A stretch of 64,000 nt of DNA from Siphonodentalium dalli. Lineage: Eukaryota; Mollusca; Scaphopoda; Gadilida; Siphonodentaliidae. The notes beneath the pieces are model-generated. The model was not told the DNA's origin, searched no databases, and saw only the letters and a list, made by a program, of their open reading frames with translations. The stretch's first letter is position 1. Each line of letters opens with the position of its first letter. A program made the position numbers and the translations under genes. The stretch is from positions 7,644,036 to 7,708,035 of the forward strand of contig CP136069.1 of assembly GCA_032622095.1 (NCBI GenBank). Direction: 5' to 3'. Below, piece by piece: positions 13,401 to 28,400 of this stretch.

Positions 13401-16400
13401 CAGTGAGTAGTATACAAGGCAGTGAGTAGTATACACGGCAGTGAGTAGTATACAAGGCAGTGAGTAGTATACAAGGCAGTGAGTAGTATACAAGGCAGTG
13501 AGTAGTATACAAGGCAGTGAGTAGTATACAAGGCAGTGAGTAGTATACAAGGCAGTGAGTAGTATACAATGCAGTGAGTAGTATACATACAAGGCAGTGA
13601 GTAGTATACAAGGCAGTGAGTAGTATACATGCAATGCAGTGAGTGGTATACAAGGCAGTGAGTAGTATACATACAAGGCAGTGAGTGGTATACATACAAG
13701 GCAGTGAGTAGTATACATACAAGGCAGTGAGTAGTATACATACAAGGCAGTGAGTAGTATATAAGGCAGTGAGTAGTATACATACAAGGCAGTGAGTAGT
13801 ATACAAGGCAGTGAGTAGTATACAAGGCAGTGAGTAGTATACATACAAGGCAGTGAGTAGTATACAAGGCAGTGCGTAGTATACATACAAGGCAGTGAGT
13901 AGTATACAAGGCAGTGAGTAGTATACAAGGCAGTGAGTAGTATACATACAAGGCAGTGAGTAGTATACATACAATGCAGTGAGTAGTATACATACAATGC
14001 AGTGAGTAGTATACAAGGCAGTGAGTAGTATACAAGGCAGTGCGTAGTATACAAGGCAGTGAGTAGTATACAAGGCAGTGAGTAGTATACAAGGCAGTGA
14101 GTAGTATACATACAAGGCAGTGAGTAGTATATAAGGCAGTGAGTAGTATACAAGGCAGTGAGTAGTATACATACAAGGCAGTGAGTAGTATACAAGGCAG
14201 TGAGTAGTATACATACAAGGCAGTGAGTAGTATACAAGGCAGTGAATAGTATACAAGGCAGTGAGTAGTATACATACACGGCAGTGAGTAGTATACATAC
14301 AATGCAGTGAGTAGTATACATACAATGCAGTGAGTAGTATACAAGGCAGTGAGTAGTATACAAGGCAGTGCGTAGTATACAAGGCAGTGAGTAGTATACA
14401 AGGCAGTGAGTAGTATACATACAAGGCAGTGAGTAGTATACAAGGCAGTGAGTAGTATACAATGCAGTGAGTAGTATACATACAAGGCAGTGAGTAGTAT
14501 ACAAGGCAGTGAGTAGTATACATACAAGGCAGTAAGTAGTATACAAGGCAGTGAGTAGTATACAAGGCAGTGAGTAGTATACATACAAGGCAGTGAGTAG
14601 TACACATACAAGGCATTGAGTAGTATACAAGGCAGTGAGTAGTATACATACAAGGCAGTGAGTAGTATACATACAAGGCAGTGAGTAGTATACAAGGCAG
14701 TGAGTAGTATACATACAATGCAGTGAGTGGTATACAAGGCAGTGAGTAGTATACAAGGCAGTGAGTAGTATACATACAAGGCAGTGAGTAGTATACAAGG
14801 CAGTGAGTAGTATACATACAAGGCAGTGAGTAGTGTATACAAGGCAGTGAGTAGTATACATACAATACAGTGAGTAGTATACAAGGCAGTGAGTAGTATA
14901 CAAGGCAGTGAGTAGTATACAAGGCAGTGAGTAGTATACAAGGCAGTGAGTAGTATACGAGGCAGTGAGTAGTATACATACAAGGCAGTGAGTAGTATAC
15001 AAGGCAGTGAGTAGTATACGAGGCAGTGAGTAGTATACATACAAGGCAGTGAGTAGTATACAATGCAGTGAGTAGTATACAAGGCAGTGAGTAGTATACA
15101 CGGCAGTGAGTAGCATACAATGCAGTGAGTAGTATACAAGGCAGTGAGTAGTATACATAAAAGGCAGTGAGTAGTATACATACAAGGCAGTGAGTAGTAT
15201 ACAAGGCAGTGCGTAGTATACATACAAGGCAGTGAGTAGTATACATACAAGGCAGTGCGTAGTATACAAGGCAGTGAGTAGTATACAAGGCAGTGAGTAG
15301 TATACAAGGCAGTGAGTAGTATACAAGGCAGTGAGTAGTATACAAGGCAGTGAGTAGTATACAAGGCAGTGAGTAGTATACAAGGCAGTGAGTAGTATAC
15401 ATACAAGGCAGTGAGTAGTATACATACAAGGCAGTGAGTAGTATACAAGGCAGCGAGTAGTATACAAGGCAGTGAGTAGTATGCAAGGCAGTGAGTAGTA
15501 TACAAGGCAGTGAGTAGTATACAAGGCAGTGAGTAGTATACATACAAGGCAGTGAGTAGTATACAAGGCAGTGAGTAGTATACAAGGCAGTGAGTAGTAT
15601 ACATACAAGGCAGTGAGTAGTATACATACAAGGCAGTGAGTAGTATACATACAAGGCAGTGAGTAGTATACATACAAGGCAGTGAGTAGTATACAAGGCA
15701 GTGAGTAGTATACATACAAGGCAGTGAGTAGTATACAATGCAGTGAGTAGTATACATACAAGGCAGTGAGTAGTATACATACAAGGCAGTGAGTAGTATA
15801 CAAGGCAGTGAGTAGTATACAAGGCAGTGAGTAGTATACAAGGCAGTGAGTAGTATACATACAAGGCAGTGAGTAGTATACATACAAGGCAGTGCGTAGT
15901 ATACAAGGCAGTGAGTAGTATACAAGGCAGTGAGTAGTATACATACAAGGCAGTGAGTAGTATACACGACAGTGAGTAGTATGCAAGGCAGTGAGTAGTA
16001 TACATACAAGGCAGTGAGTAGTATACATAAAATGCAGTGAGTAGTATACATACAAGGCAGTGAGTAGTATACAAGGCAGTGAGTAGTATACAAGGCAGTG
16101 AGTAGTATACAAGGCAGCGACTAGTATACAAGGCAGTGAGTAGTATACAAGGCGGTGAGTAGTATACAAGGCAGTGAGTAGTATACAAGGCAGTGAGTAG
16201 TATACATACAAGGCAGTGAGTAGTATACATACAAGGCAGTGAGTAGTATACAAGGCAGTGAGTAGTATACAAGGCAGTGAGTAGTATACATACAATGCAG
16301 TGAGTAGTATACAAGGCAGTGAGTAATATACATACAAGGCAGTGAGTAGTATACATACAAGGCAGTGAGTAGTATACAATGCAGTGAGTAGTATACAAGG

Positions 16401-19400
16401 CAGTGAGTAGTATACAAGGCAGTGAGTAGTATACATACAAGGCAGTGAGTAGTATACATACAAGGCAGTGAGTAGTATACATACAAGGCAGTGAGTAGTA
16501 TACAAGGCAGTGAGTAGTATACAAGGCAGTGAGTAGTATACATACAATGCAGTGAGTAGTATACAAGGCAGTGAGTAATATACATACAAGGCAGTGAGTA
16601 GTATACATACAACGCAGTGAGTAGTATACATACAAGGCAGTGAGTAGTATACAAGGCAGTGAGTATTGTACATACAATGCAGTGAGTAGTATACAAGGCA
16701 GTGAGTAGTATACAAGGCAGTGAGTAGTATACAAGGCAGTGAGTAGTATACAAGGCAGTGAGTAGTATACAAGGCAGTGAGTAGTATACAAGGCAGTGAG
16801 TAGTATACAAGGCAGTGAGTAGTATACAAGGCAGTGAGTAGTATACAAGGCAGTGAGTAGTATACAAGGCAGTGAGTAGTATACAAGGCAGTGAGTAGTA
16901 TACAATGCAGTGAGTAGTATACATACAAGGCAGTGAGTAGTATACAAGGCAGTGAGTAGTATACATGCAATGCAGTGAGTAGTATACATACAAGGCAGTG
17001 AGTAGTATACATACAAGGCAGTGAGTGGTATACATACAAGGCAGTGAGTAGTATACATACAAGGCAGTGAGTAGTATTCATACAAGGCAGTGAGTAGTAT
17101 ACAAGGCAGTGAGTAGTATACATACAAGGCAGTGAGTAGTATACAAGGCAGTGAGTAGTATACAAGGCAGTGAGTAGTATACATACAAGGCAGTGAGTAG
17201 TATACAAGGCAGTGCGTAGTATACACACAAGGCAGTGAGTAGTATACAAGGCAGTGAGTAGTATACAAGGCAGTGAGTAGTATACATACAAGGCAGTGAG
17301 TAGTATACATACAATGCAGTGAGTAGTATACATACAATGCAGTGAGTAGTATACAAGGCAGTGAGTAGTATACAAGGCAGTGCGTAGTATACAAGGCAGT
17401 GAGTAGTATACAAGGCAGTGAGTAGTATACAAGGCAGTGAGTAGTATACATACAAGGCAGTGAGTAGTATACAAGGCAGTGAGTAGTATACAATGCAGTG
17501 AGTAGTATACAAGGCAGTGAGTAGTATACATACAAGGCAGTGAGTAGTATACATACAAGGCAGTGAGAAGTATACATACAAGGCAGTGAGTAGTATACAA
17601 TGCAGTGAGTAGTATACAAGGCAGTGAGTAGTATACAAGGCAGTGAGTAGTATACATACAAGGCAGTGAGTAGTATACATACAAGGCAGTGAGTAGTATA
17701 CAAGGCAGTGAGTAGTATACAAGGCAGTGAGTAGTATACATACAATGCAGTGAGTAGTATACAAGGCAGTGAGTAGTATACATACAAGGCAGTGAGTAGT
17801 ATACATACAACGCAGTGAGTAGTATACATACAAGGCAGTGAGTAGTATACAAGGCAGTGAGTATTATACATACAATGCAGTGAGTAGTATACAAGGCAGT
17901 GAGTAGTATACAAGGCAGTGAGTAGTATACAAGGCAGTGAGTAGTATACAAGGCAGTGAGTAGTATACAAGGCAGTGAGTAGTATACAAGGCAGTGAGTA
18001 GTATACAAGGCAGTGAGTAGTATACAAGGCAGTGAGTAGTATACAAGGCAGTGAGTAGTATACAATGCAGTGAGTAGTATACATACAAGGCAGTGAGTAG
18101 TATACAAGGCAGTGAGTAGTATACATGCAATGCAGTGAGTGGTATACAAGGCAGTGAGTAGTATACATACAAGGCAGTGAGTGGTATACATACAAGGCAG
18201 TGAGTAGTATACATACAAGGCAGTGAGTAGTATACATACAAGGCAGTGAGTAGTATATAAGGCAGTGAGTAGTATACATACAAGGCAGTGAGTAGTATAC
18301 AAGGCAGTGAGTAGTATACAAGGCAGTGAGTAGTATACATACAAGGCAGTGAGTAGTATACAAGGCAGTGCGTAGTATACATACAAGGCAGTGAGTAGTA
18401 TACAAGGCAGTGAGTAGTATACAAGGCAGTGAGTAGTATACATACAAGGCAGTGAGTAGTATACATACAATGCAGTGAGTAGTATACATACAATGCAGTG
18501 AGTAGTATACAAGGCAGTGAGTAGTATACAAGGCAGTGCGTAGTATACAAGGCAGTGAGTAGTATACAAGGCAGTGAGTAGTATACAAGGCAGTGAGTAG
18601 TATACATACAAGGCAGTGAGTAGTATATAAGGCAGTGAGTAGTATACAAGGCAGTGAGTAGTATACATACAAGGCAGTGAGTAGTATACAAGGCAGTGAG
18701 TAGTATACATACAAGGCAGTGAGTAGTATACAAGGCAGTGAATAGTATACAAGGCAGTGAGTAGTATACATACAAGGCAGTGAGTAGTATACATACAATG
18801 CAGTGAGTAGTATACATACAATGCAGTGAGTAGTATACAAGGCAGTGAGTAGTATACAAGGCAGTGCGTAGTATACAAGGCAGTGAGTAGTATACAAGGC
18901 AGTGAGTAGTATACAAGGCAGTGAGTAGTATACATACAAGGCAGTGAGTAGTATACAAGGCAGTGAGTAGTATACAATGCAGTGAGTAGTATACATACAA
19001 GGCAGTGAGTAGTATACAAGGCAGTGAGTAGTATACATACAAGGCAGTAAGTAGTATACAAGGCAGTGAGTAGTATACAAGGCAGTGAGTAGTATACATA
19101 CAAGGCAGTGAGTAGTACACATACAAGGCAGTGAGTAGTATACAAGGCAGTGAGTAGTATACATACAAGGCAGTGAGTAGTATACATACAAGGCAGTGAG
19201 TAGTATACAAGGCAGTGAGTAGTATACATACAATGCAGTGAGTGGTATACAAGGCAGTGAGTAGTATACAAGGCAGTGAGTAGTATACATACAAGGCAGT
19301 GAGTAGTATACAAGGCAGTGAGTAGTATACATACAAGGCAGTGAGTAGTGTATACAAGGCAGTGAGTAGTATACATACAATACAGTGAGTAGTATACAAG

Positions 19401-22400
19401 GCAGTGAGTAGTATACAAGGCAGTGAGTAGTATACAAGGCAGTGAGTAGTATACAAGGCAGTGAGTAGTATACGAGGCAGTGAGTAGTATACATACAAGG
19501 CAGTGAGTAGTATACAAGGCAGTGAGTAGTATACGAGGCAGTGAGTAGTATACATACAAGGCAGTGAGTAGTATACAATGCAGTGAGTAGTATACAAGGC
19601 AGTGAGTAGTATACACGGCAGTGAGTAGCATACAATGCAGTGAGTAGTATACAAGGCAGTGAGTAGTATACATAAAAGGCAGTGAGTAGTATACATACAA
19701 GGCAGTGAGTAGTATACAAGGCAGTGCGTAGTATACATACAAGGCAGTGAGTAGTATACATACAAGGCAGTGCGTAGTATACAAGGCAGTGAGTAGTATA
19801 CAAGGCAGTGAGTAGTATACAAGGCAGTGAGTAGTATACAAGGCAGTGAGTAGTATACAAGGCAGTGAGTAGTATACAAGGCAGTGAGTAGTATACAAGG
19901 CAGTGAGTAGTATACATACAAGGCAGTGAGTAGTATACATACAAGGCAGTGAGTAGTATACAAGGCAGCGAGTAGTATACAAGGCAGTGAGTAGTATGCA
20001 AGGCAGTGAGTAGTATACAAGGCAGTGAGTAGTATACAAGGCAGTGAGTAGTATACATACAAGGCAGTGAGTAGTATACAAGGCAGTGAGTAGTATACAA
20101 GGCAGTGAGTAGTATACATACAAGGCAGTGAGTAGTATACATACAAGGCAGTGAGTAGTATACATACAAGGCAGTGAGTAGTATACATACAAGGCAGTGA
20201 GTAGTATACAAGGCAGTGAGTAGTATACATACAAGGCAGTGAGTAGTATACAATGCAGTGAGTAGTATACATACAAGGCAGTGAGTAGTATACATACAAG
20301 GCAGTGAGTAGTATACAAGGCAGTGAGTAGTATACAAGGCAGTGAGTAGTATACAAGGCAGTGAGTAGTATACATACAAGGCAGTGAGTAGTATACATAC
20401 AAGGCAGTGCGTAGTATACCAGGCAGTGAGTAGTATACAAGGCAGTGAGTAGTATACATACAAGGCAGTGAGTAGTATACACGGCAGTGAGTAGTATACA
20501 AGGCAGTGAGTAGTATACATACAAGGCAGTGAGTAGTATACATAAAATGCAGTGAGTAGTATACATACAAGGCAGTGAGTAGTATACAAGGCAGTGAGTA
20601 GTATACAATGCAGTGAGTAGTATACAAGGCAGTGACTAGTATACAAGGCAGTGAGTAGTATACAAGGCAGTGAGTAGTATACATACAAGGCAGTGAGTAG
20701 TATACATACAAGGCAGTGAGTAGTATACAAGGCAGTGAATAGTATACAATGCAGTGAGTAGTATACAAGGCAGTGAGTAGTATACATACAAGGCAGTGAG
20801 TAGTATACATACAAGGCAGTGAGTAGTATACATACAAGGCAGTGAGTAGTATACAATGCAGTGAGTAGTATACAAGGCAGTGAGTAGTATACAAGGCAGT
20901 GAGTAGTATACATACAAGGCAGTGAGTAGTATACATACAAGGCAGTGAGTAGTATACATACAAGGCAGTGAGTAGTATACAAGGCAGTGAGTAGTATTCA
21001 AGGCAGTGAGTAGTATACATACAATGCAGTGAGTAGTATACAAGGCAGTGAGTAGTATACATACAAGGCAGTGAGTAGTATACATACAACGCAGTGAGTA
21101 GTATACATACAAGGCAGTGAGTAGTATACAAGGCAGTGAGTATTATACATACAATGCAGTGAGTAGTATACAAGGCAGTGAGTAGTATACAAGGCAGTGA
21201 GTAGTATACAAGGCAGTGAGTAGTATACAAGGCAGTGAGTAGTATACAAGGCAGTGAGTAGTATACAAGGCAGTGAGTAGTATACAAGGCAGTGAGTAGT
21301 ATACAAGGCAGTGAGTAGTATACAAGGCAGTGAGTAGTATACAAGGCAGTGAGTAGTATACAATGCAGTGAGTAGTATACATACAAGGCAGTGAGTAGTA
21401 TACAAGGCAGTGAGTAGTATACATGCAATGCAGTGAGTAGTATACATACAAGGCAGTCAGTAGTATACATACAAGGCAGTGAGTGGTATACATACAAGGC
21501 AGTGAGTAGTATACATACAAGGCAGTGAGTAGTATACATACAAGGCAGTGAGTTGTATACAAGGCAGTGAGTAGTATACATACAAGGCAGTGAGTTGTAT
21601 ACAAGGCAGTGAGTAGTATACATACAAGGCAGTGAGTAGTATACAAGGCAGTGAGTAATATACAAGGCAGTGAGTAGTATACATACAAGGCAGTGAGTAG
21701 TATACAAGGCAGTGCGTAGTATACATACAAGGCAGTGAGTAGTATACAAGGCAGTGATTAGTATACAAGGCAGTGAGTAGTATACATACAAGGCAGTGAG
21801 TAGTATACATACAATGCAGTGAGTAGTATACATACAATGCAGTGAGTAGTATACAAGGCAGTGCGTAGTATACAATGCAGTGAGTAGTATACAAGGCAGT
21901 GAGTAGTATACAAGGCAGTGAGTAGTATACATGCAAGGCAGTGAGTAGTATACAAGGCAGTGAGTAGTATACAAGGCAGTGAGTAGTATACATACAAGGC
22001 AGTGAGTAGTATACAAGGCAGTGAGTAGTATACATACAAGGCAGTGAGTAGTATACAAGGCAGTGAATAGTATACAAGGCAGTGAGTAGTATACATACAA
22101 GGCAGTGAGTAGTATACATACAATGCAGTGAGTAGTATACATACAATGCAGTGAGTAGTATACAAGGCAGTGAGTAGTATACAAGGCAGTGCGTAGTATA
22201 CAAGGCAGTGAGTAGTATACAAGGCAGTGAGTAGTATACAAGGCAGTGAGTAGTATACAAGGCGGTGAGTAGTATACATACAAGGCAGTGAGTAGTATAC
22301 AAGGCAGTGAGTAGTATACAATGCAGTGAGTAGTATACATACAAGGCAGTGAGTAGTATACAAGGCAGTGAGTAGTATACAAGGCAGTGAGTAGTATACA

Positions 22401-25400
22401 TACAAGGCAGTAAGTAGTATACAAGGCAGTGAGTAGTATACAAGGCAGTCAGTAGTATACATACAAGGCAGTGAGTAGTACACATACAAGGCAGTGAGTA
22501 GTATACAAGGCAGTGAGTAGTATACATACAAGGCAGTGAGTAGTATACATACAAGGCAGTGAGTAGTATACAAGGCAGTGAGTAGTATACATACAATGCA
22601 GTGAGTGGTATACAAGGCAGTGAGTAGTATACAAGGCAGTGAGTAGTATACATACAAGGCAGTGAGTAGTATACAAGGCAGTGAGTAGTATACATACAAG
22701 GCAGTGAGTAGTGTATACAAGGCAGTGAGTAGTATACATACAATGCAGTGAGTAGTATACAAGGCAGTGAGTAGTATACAAGGCAGTGAGTAGTATACAA
22801 GGCAGTGAGTAGTATACAAGGCAGTGAGTAGTATACGAGGCAGTGAGTGGTATACATACAAGGCAGTGAGTAGTATACAAGGCAGTGAGTAGTATACGAG
22901 GCAGTGAGTAGTATACATACAAGGCAGTGAGTAGTATACAATGCAGTGAGTAGTATACAAGGCAATGAGTAGTATACAAGGCAGTGAGTAGCATACAATG
23001 CAGTGAGTAGTATACAAGGCAGTGAGTAGTATACATAAAAGGCAGTGAGTAGTATACATACAAGGCAGTGAGTAGTATACAAGGCAGTGCGTAGTATACA
23101 TACAAGGCAGTGAGTATTATACATACAAGGCAGTGCGTAGTATACAAGGCAGTGAGTAGTATACAAGGCAGTGAGTAGTATACAAGGCAGTGAGTAGTAT
23201 ACAAGGCAGTGAGTAGTATACAAGGCAGTGAGTAGTATACAAGGCAGTGAGTAGTATACATACAAGGCAGTCAGTAGTATACATACAAGGCAGTGAGTAG
23301 TATACAAGGCAGCGAGTAGTATACAAGGCAGTGAGTAGTATGCAAGGCAGTGAGTAGTATACAAGGCAGTGAGTAGTATACAAGGCAGTGAGTAGTATAC
23401 ATACAATGCAGTGAGTAGTATACAAGGCAGTGAGTAGTATACAAGGCAGTGAGTAGTATACATACAAGGCAGTGAGTAGTATACATACAAGGCAGTGAGT
23501 AGTATACATACAAGGCAGTGAGTAGTATACAAGGCAGTGAGTAGTATACAAGGCAGTGAGTAGTATACATACAAGGCAGTGAGTAGTATACATACAAGGC
23601 AGTGAGTAGTATACAAGGCAGTGAGTAGTATACAAGGCAGTGAGTAGTATACAAGGCAGTGAGTAGTATACAAGGCAGTGAGTAGTATACATACAAGGCA
23701 GTGAGTAGTATACAATGCAGTGAGTAGTATACAAGGCAGTGAGTAGTATACAATACAGTGAGTAGTATACATATAAGGCAGTGAGTAGTATACATACAAG
23801 GCAGTGAGTAGTATACAAGGCAGTGAGTAGTATACAAGGCAGTGAGTAGTATACAAGGCAGTGAGTAGTATACATACAAGGCAGTGAGTAGTATACATAC
23901 AAGGCAGTGAGTAGTATACAAGGCAGTGAGTAGTATACAAGGCAGTGAGTAGTATACAAGGCAGTGAGTAGTATACATACAAGGCAGTGAGTAGTATACA
24001 TACAAGGCAGTGAGTAGTATATATACAAGGCAGTGAGTAGTATACAAGGCAGTGAGTAGTATACAAGGCAGTGAGTAGTATACAAGGCAGTGAGTAGTAT
24101 ACATACAAGGCAGTGAGTAGTATACATACAATGCAGTGAGTAGTATACATACAAGGCAGCGAGTAGTATACAAGGCAGTGAGTAGTATACAAGGCAGTGA
24201 GTAGTATACATACAAGGCAGTGTGTAGTATACATACAATGCAGTGAGTAGTATACAAGGCAGTGGGTAGTATACATACAAGGCAGTGAGTAGTATACATA
24301 CACGGCAGTGAGTAGTATACATACAAGGCAGTGAGTAGTATACAAGGCAGTGAGTAGTATACATACAATGCAGTGAGTAGTATACAAGGCAGTGAGTAGT
24401 ATACATGCAATGCAGTGAGTAGTATACATACAAGGCAGTGAGTAGTATACATACAAGGCAGCGAGTAGTATACAAGGCAGTGAGTTGTATACAAGGCAGT
24501 GAGTAGTATACATACAATGCAGTGAGTAGTATACAAGGCAGTGAGTAGTATACATACAAGGCAGTGAGTAGTATACAAGGCAGTGAGTAGTATACAAGGC
24601 AGTGAGTAGTATACAATGCAGTGAGTAGTATACATACAAGGCAGTGAGTAGTATACAAGGCAGTGAGTAGTATACATGCAATGCAGTGAGTAGTATACAT
24701 ACAAGGCAGTGAGTAGTATACATACAAGGCAGTGAGTGGTATACATACAAGGCAGTGAGTAGTATACATACAAGGCAGTGAGTAGTATACATACAAGGCA
24801 GTGAGTAGTATACAAGGCAGTGAGTAGTATACATACAAGGCAGTGAGTAGTATACAAGGCAGTGAGTAGTATACAAGGCAGTGAGTAGTATACATACAAG
24901 GCAGTGAGTAGTATACAAGGCAGTGCGTAGTATACATACAAGGCAGTGAGTAGTATACAAGGCAGTGAGTAGTATACAAGGTAGTGAGTAGTATACAAGG
25001 CAGTGAGTAGTATACAAGGCAGTGAGTAGTATACAAGGCAGTGAGTAGTATACAAGGCAGTGAGTAGTATACAAGGCAGTGAGTAGTATACATACAAGGC
25101 AGTGAGTAGTATACAAGGCAGTGAGTAGTATACAAGGCAGTGAGTAGTATACAAGGCAGTGAATAGTATACATACAAGGCAGTGAGCAGTATACAAGGCA
25201 GTGAGTAGTATACAATGCAGTGAGTAGTATACAAGGCAGTGAGTAGTATACATACAAGGCAGTGAGTAGTATACAAGGTAGTGGGTAGTATACAAGGCAG
25301 TGAGTAGTATACATACAAGGCAGTGAGTAGTATACATACAATGCAGTGAGTAGTATACAATGCAGTGAGTAGTATACAAGGCAGTGAGTAGTATACAAGG

Positions 25401-28400
25401 CAGTGAGTAGTATACATACAAGGCAGTGAGTAGTATAAAAGGCAGTGAGTAGTATACAATGCAGTGAGTAGTATACAATGCAGTGAGTATTATACAAGGC
25501 AGTGAGTAGTATACAATGCAGTGAGTAGTATACAACGCAGTGAGTAGTATACAAGGCAGTGAGTAGTATACAAGGCAGTGAGTAGTATACAAGGCAGTGA
25601 GTAGTATACAAGGCAGTGAGTAGTATACAAGGCAGTGAGTAGTATACAAGGCAGTGAGTAGTATACATACAAGGCAGTGAGTAGTATACAAGGCAGTGAG
25701 TAGTATACAAGGCAGTGAGTAGTATACATACAAGGCAGTTAGTAGTATACATACAAGGCAGTGAGTAGTATACAAAGCAGTGAGTAGTATACAAGGCAGT
25801 GAGTAGTATACATACAATGCAGTGAGTAGCATACAAGGCAGTGAGTAGTATACAAGGCAGTGAGTAGTATACAAGGCAGTGAGTAGTATACAAGGCAGTG
25901 AGTAGTATACATACAAGGCAGTCAGTAGTATACATACAAGGCAGTGAGTAGTATACAAGGCAGCGAGTAGTATACAAGGCAGTGAGTAGTATGCAAGGCA
26001 GTGAGTAGTATACAAGGCAGTGAGTAGTATACATACAAGGCAGTGAGTAGTATACAAGGCAGTGAGTAGTATACAAGGCAGTGAGTAGTATACATACAAG
26101 GCAGTGAGTAGTATACATACAAGGCAGTGAGTAGTATACATACAAGGCAGTGAGTAGTATACAAGGCAGTGAGTAGTATACAAGGCAGTGAGTAGTATAC
26201 ATACAAGGCAGTGAGTAGTATACATACAAGGCAGTGAGTAGTATACAAGGCAGTGAGTAGTATACAAGGCAGTGAGTAGTATACAAGGCAGTGAGTAGTA
26301 TACAAGGCAGTGAGTAGTATACATACAAGGCAGTGAGTAGTATACAATGCAGTGAGTAGTATACAAGGCAGTGAGTAGTATACAATACAGTGAGTAGTAT
26401 ACATATAAGGCAGTGAGTAGTATACATACAAGGCAGTGAGTAGTATACAAGGCAGTGAGTAGTATACAAGGCAGTGAGTAGTATACAAGGCAGTGAGTAG
26501 TATACATACAAGGCAGTGAGTAGTATACATACAAGGCAGTGAGTAGTATACAAGGCAGTGAGTAGTATACAAGGCAGTGAGTAGTATACAAGGCAGTGAG
26601 TAGTATACATACAAGGCAGTGAGTAGTATACATACAAGGCAGTGAGTAGTATATATACAAGGCAGTGAGTAGTATACAAGGCAGTGAGTAGTATACAAGG
26701 CAGTGAGTAGTATACAAGGCAGTGAGTAGTATACATACAAGGCAGTGAGTAGTATACATACAATGCAGTGAGTAGTATACATACAAGGCAGCGAGTAGTA
26801 TACAAGGCAGTGAGTAGTATACAAGGCAGTGAGTAGTATACATACAAGGCAGTGAGTAGTATACATACAATGCAGTGAGTAGTATACAAGGCAGTGGGTA
26901 GTATACATACAAGGCAGTGAGTAGTATACATACACGGCAGTGAGTAGTATACATACAAGGCAGTGAGTAGTATACAAGGCAGTGAGTAGTATACATACAA
27001 TGCAGTGAGTAGTATACAAGGCAGTGAGTAGTATACATGCAATGCAGTGAGTAGTATGCATACAAGGCAGTGAGTAGTATACATACAAGGCAGCGAGTAG
27101 TATACAAGGCAGTGAGTTGTATACAAGGCAGTGAGTAGTATACATACAATGCAGTGAGTAGTATACAAGGCAGTGAGTAGTATACATACAAGGCAGTGAG
27201 TAGTATACAAGGCAGTGAGTAGTATACAAGGCAGTGAGTAGTATACAATGCAGTGAGTAGTATACATACAAGGCAGTGAGTAGTATACAAGGCAGTGAGT
27301 AGTATACATGCAATGCAGTGAGTAGTATACATACAAGGCAGTGAGTAGTATACATACAAGGCAGTGAGTGGTATACATACAAGGCAGTGAGTAGTATACA
27401 TACAAGGCAGTGAGTAGTATACATACAAGGCAGTGAGTAGTATACAAGGCAGTGAGTAGTATACATACAAGGCAGTGAGTAGTATACAAGGCAGTGAGTA
27501 GTATACAAGGCAGTGAGTAGTATACATACAAGGCAGTGAGTAGTATACAAGGCAGTGCGTAGTATACATACAAGGCAGTGAGTAGTATACAAGGCAGTGA
27601 GTAGTATACAAGGTAGTGAGTAGTATACAAGGCAGTGAGTAGTATACAAGGCAGTGAGTAGTATACAAGGCAGTGAGTAGTATACAAGGCAGTGAGTAGT
27701 ATACAAGGCAGTGAGTAGTATACATACAAGGCAGTGAGTAGTATACAAGGCAGTGAGTAGTATACAAGGCAGTGAGTAGTATACAAGGCAGTGAATAGTA
27801 TACATACAAGGCAGTGAGCAGTATACAAGGCAGTGAGTAGTATACAATGCAGTGAGTAGTATACAAGGCAGTGAGTAGTATACATACAAGGCAGTGAGTA
27901 GTATACAAGGTAGTGGGTAGTATACAAGGCAGTGAGTAGTATACATACAAGGCAGTGAGTAGTATACATACAATGCAGTGAGTAGTATACAATGCAGTGA
28001 GTAGTATACAAGGCAGTGAGTAGTATACAAGGCAGTGAGTAGTATACATACAAGGCAGTGAGTAGTATAAAAGGCAGTGAGTAGTATACAATGCAGTGAG
28101 TAGTATACAATGCAGTGAGTATTATACAAGGCAGTGAGTAGTATACAATGCAGTGAGTAGTATACAACGCAGTGAGTAGTATACAAGGCAGTGAGTAGTA
28201 TACAAGGCAGTGAGTAGTATACAAGGCAGTGAGTAGTATACAAGGCAGTGAGTAGTATACAAGGCAGTGAGTAGTATACAAGGCAGTGAGTAGTATACAT
28301 ACAAGGCAGTGAGTAGTATACAAGGCAGTGAGTAGTATACAAGGCAGTGAGTAGTATACATACAAGGCAGTTAGTAGTATACATACAAGGCAGTGAGTAG

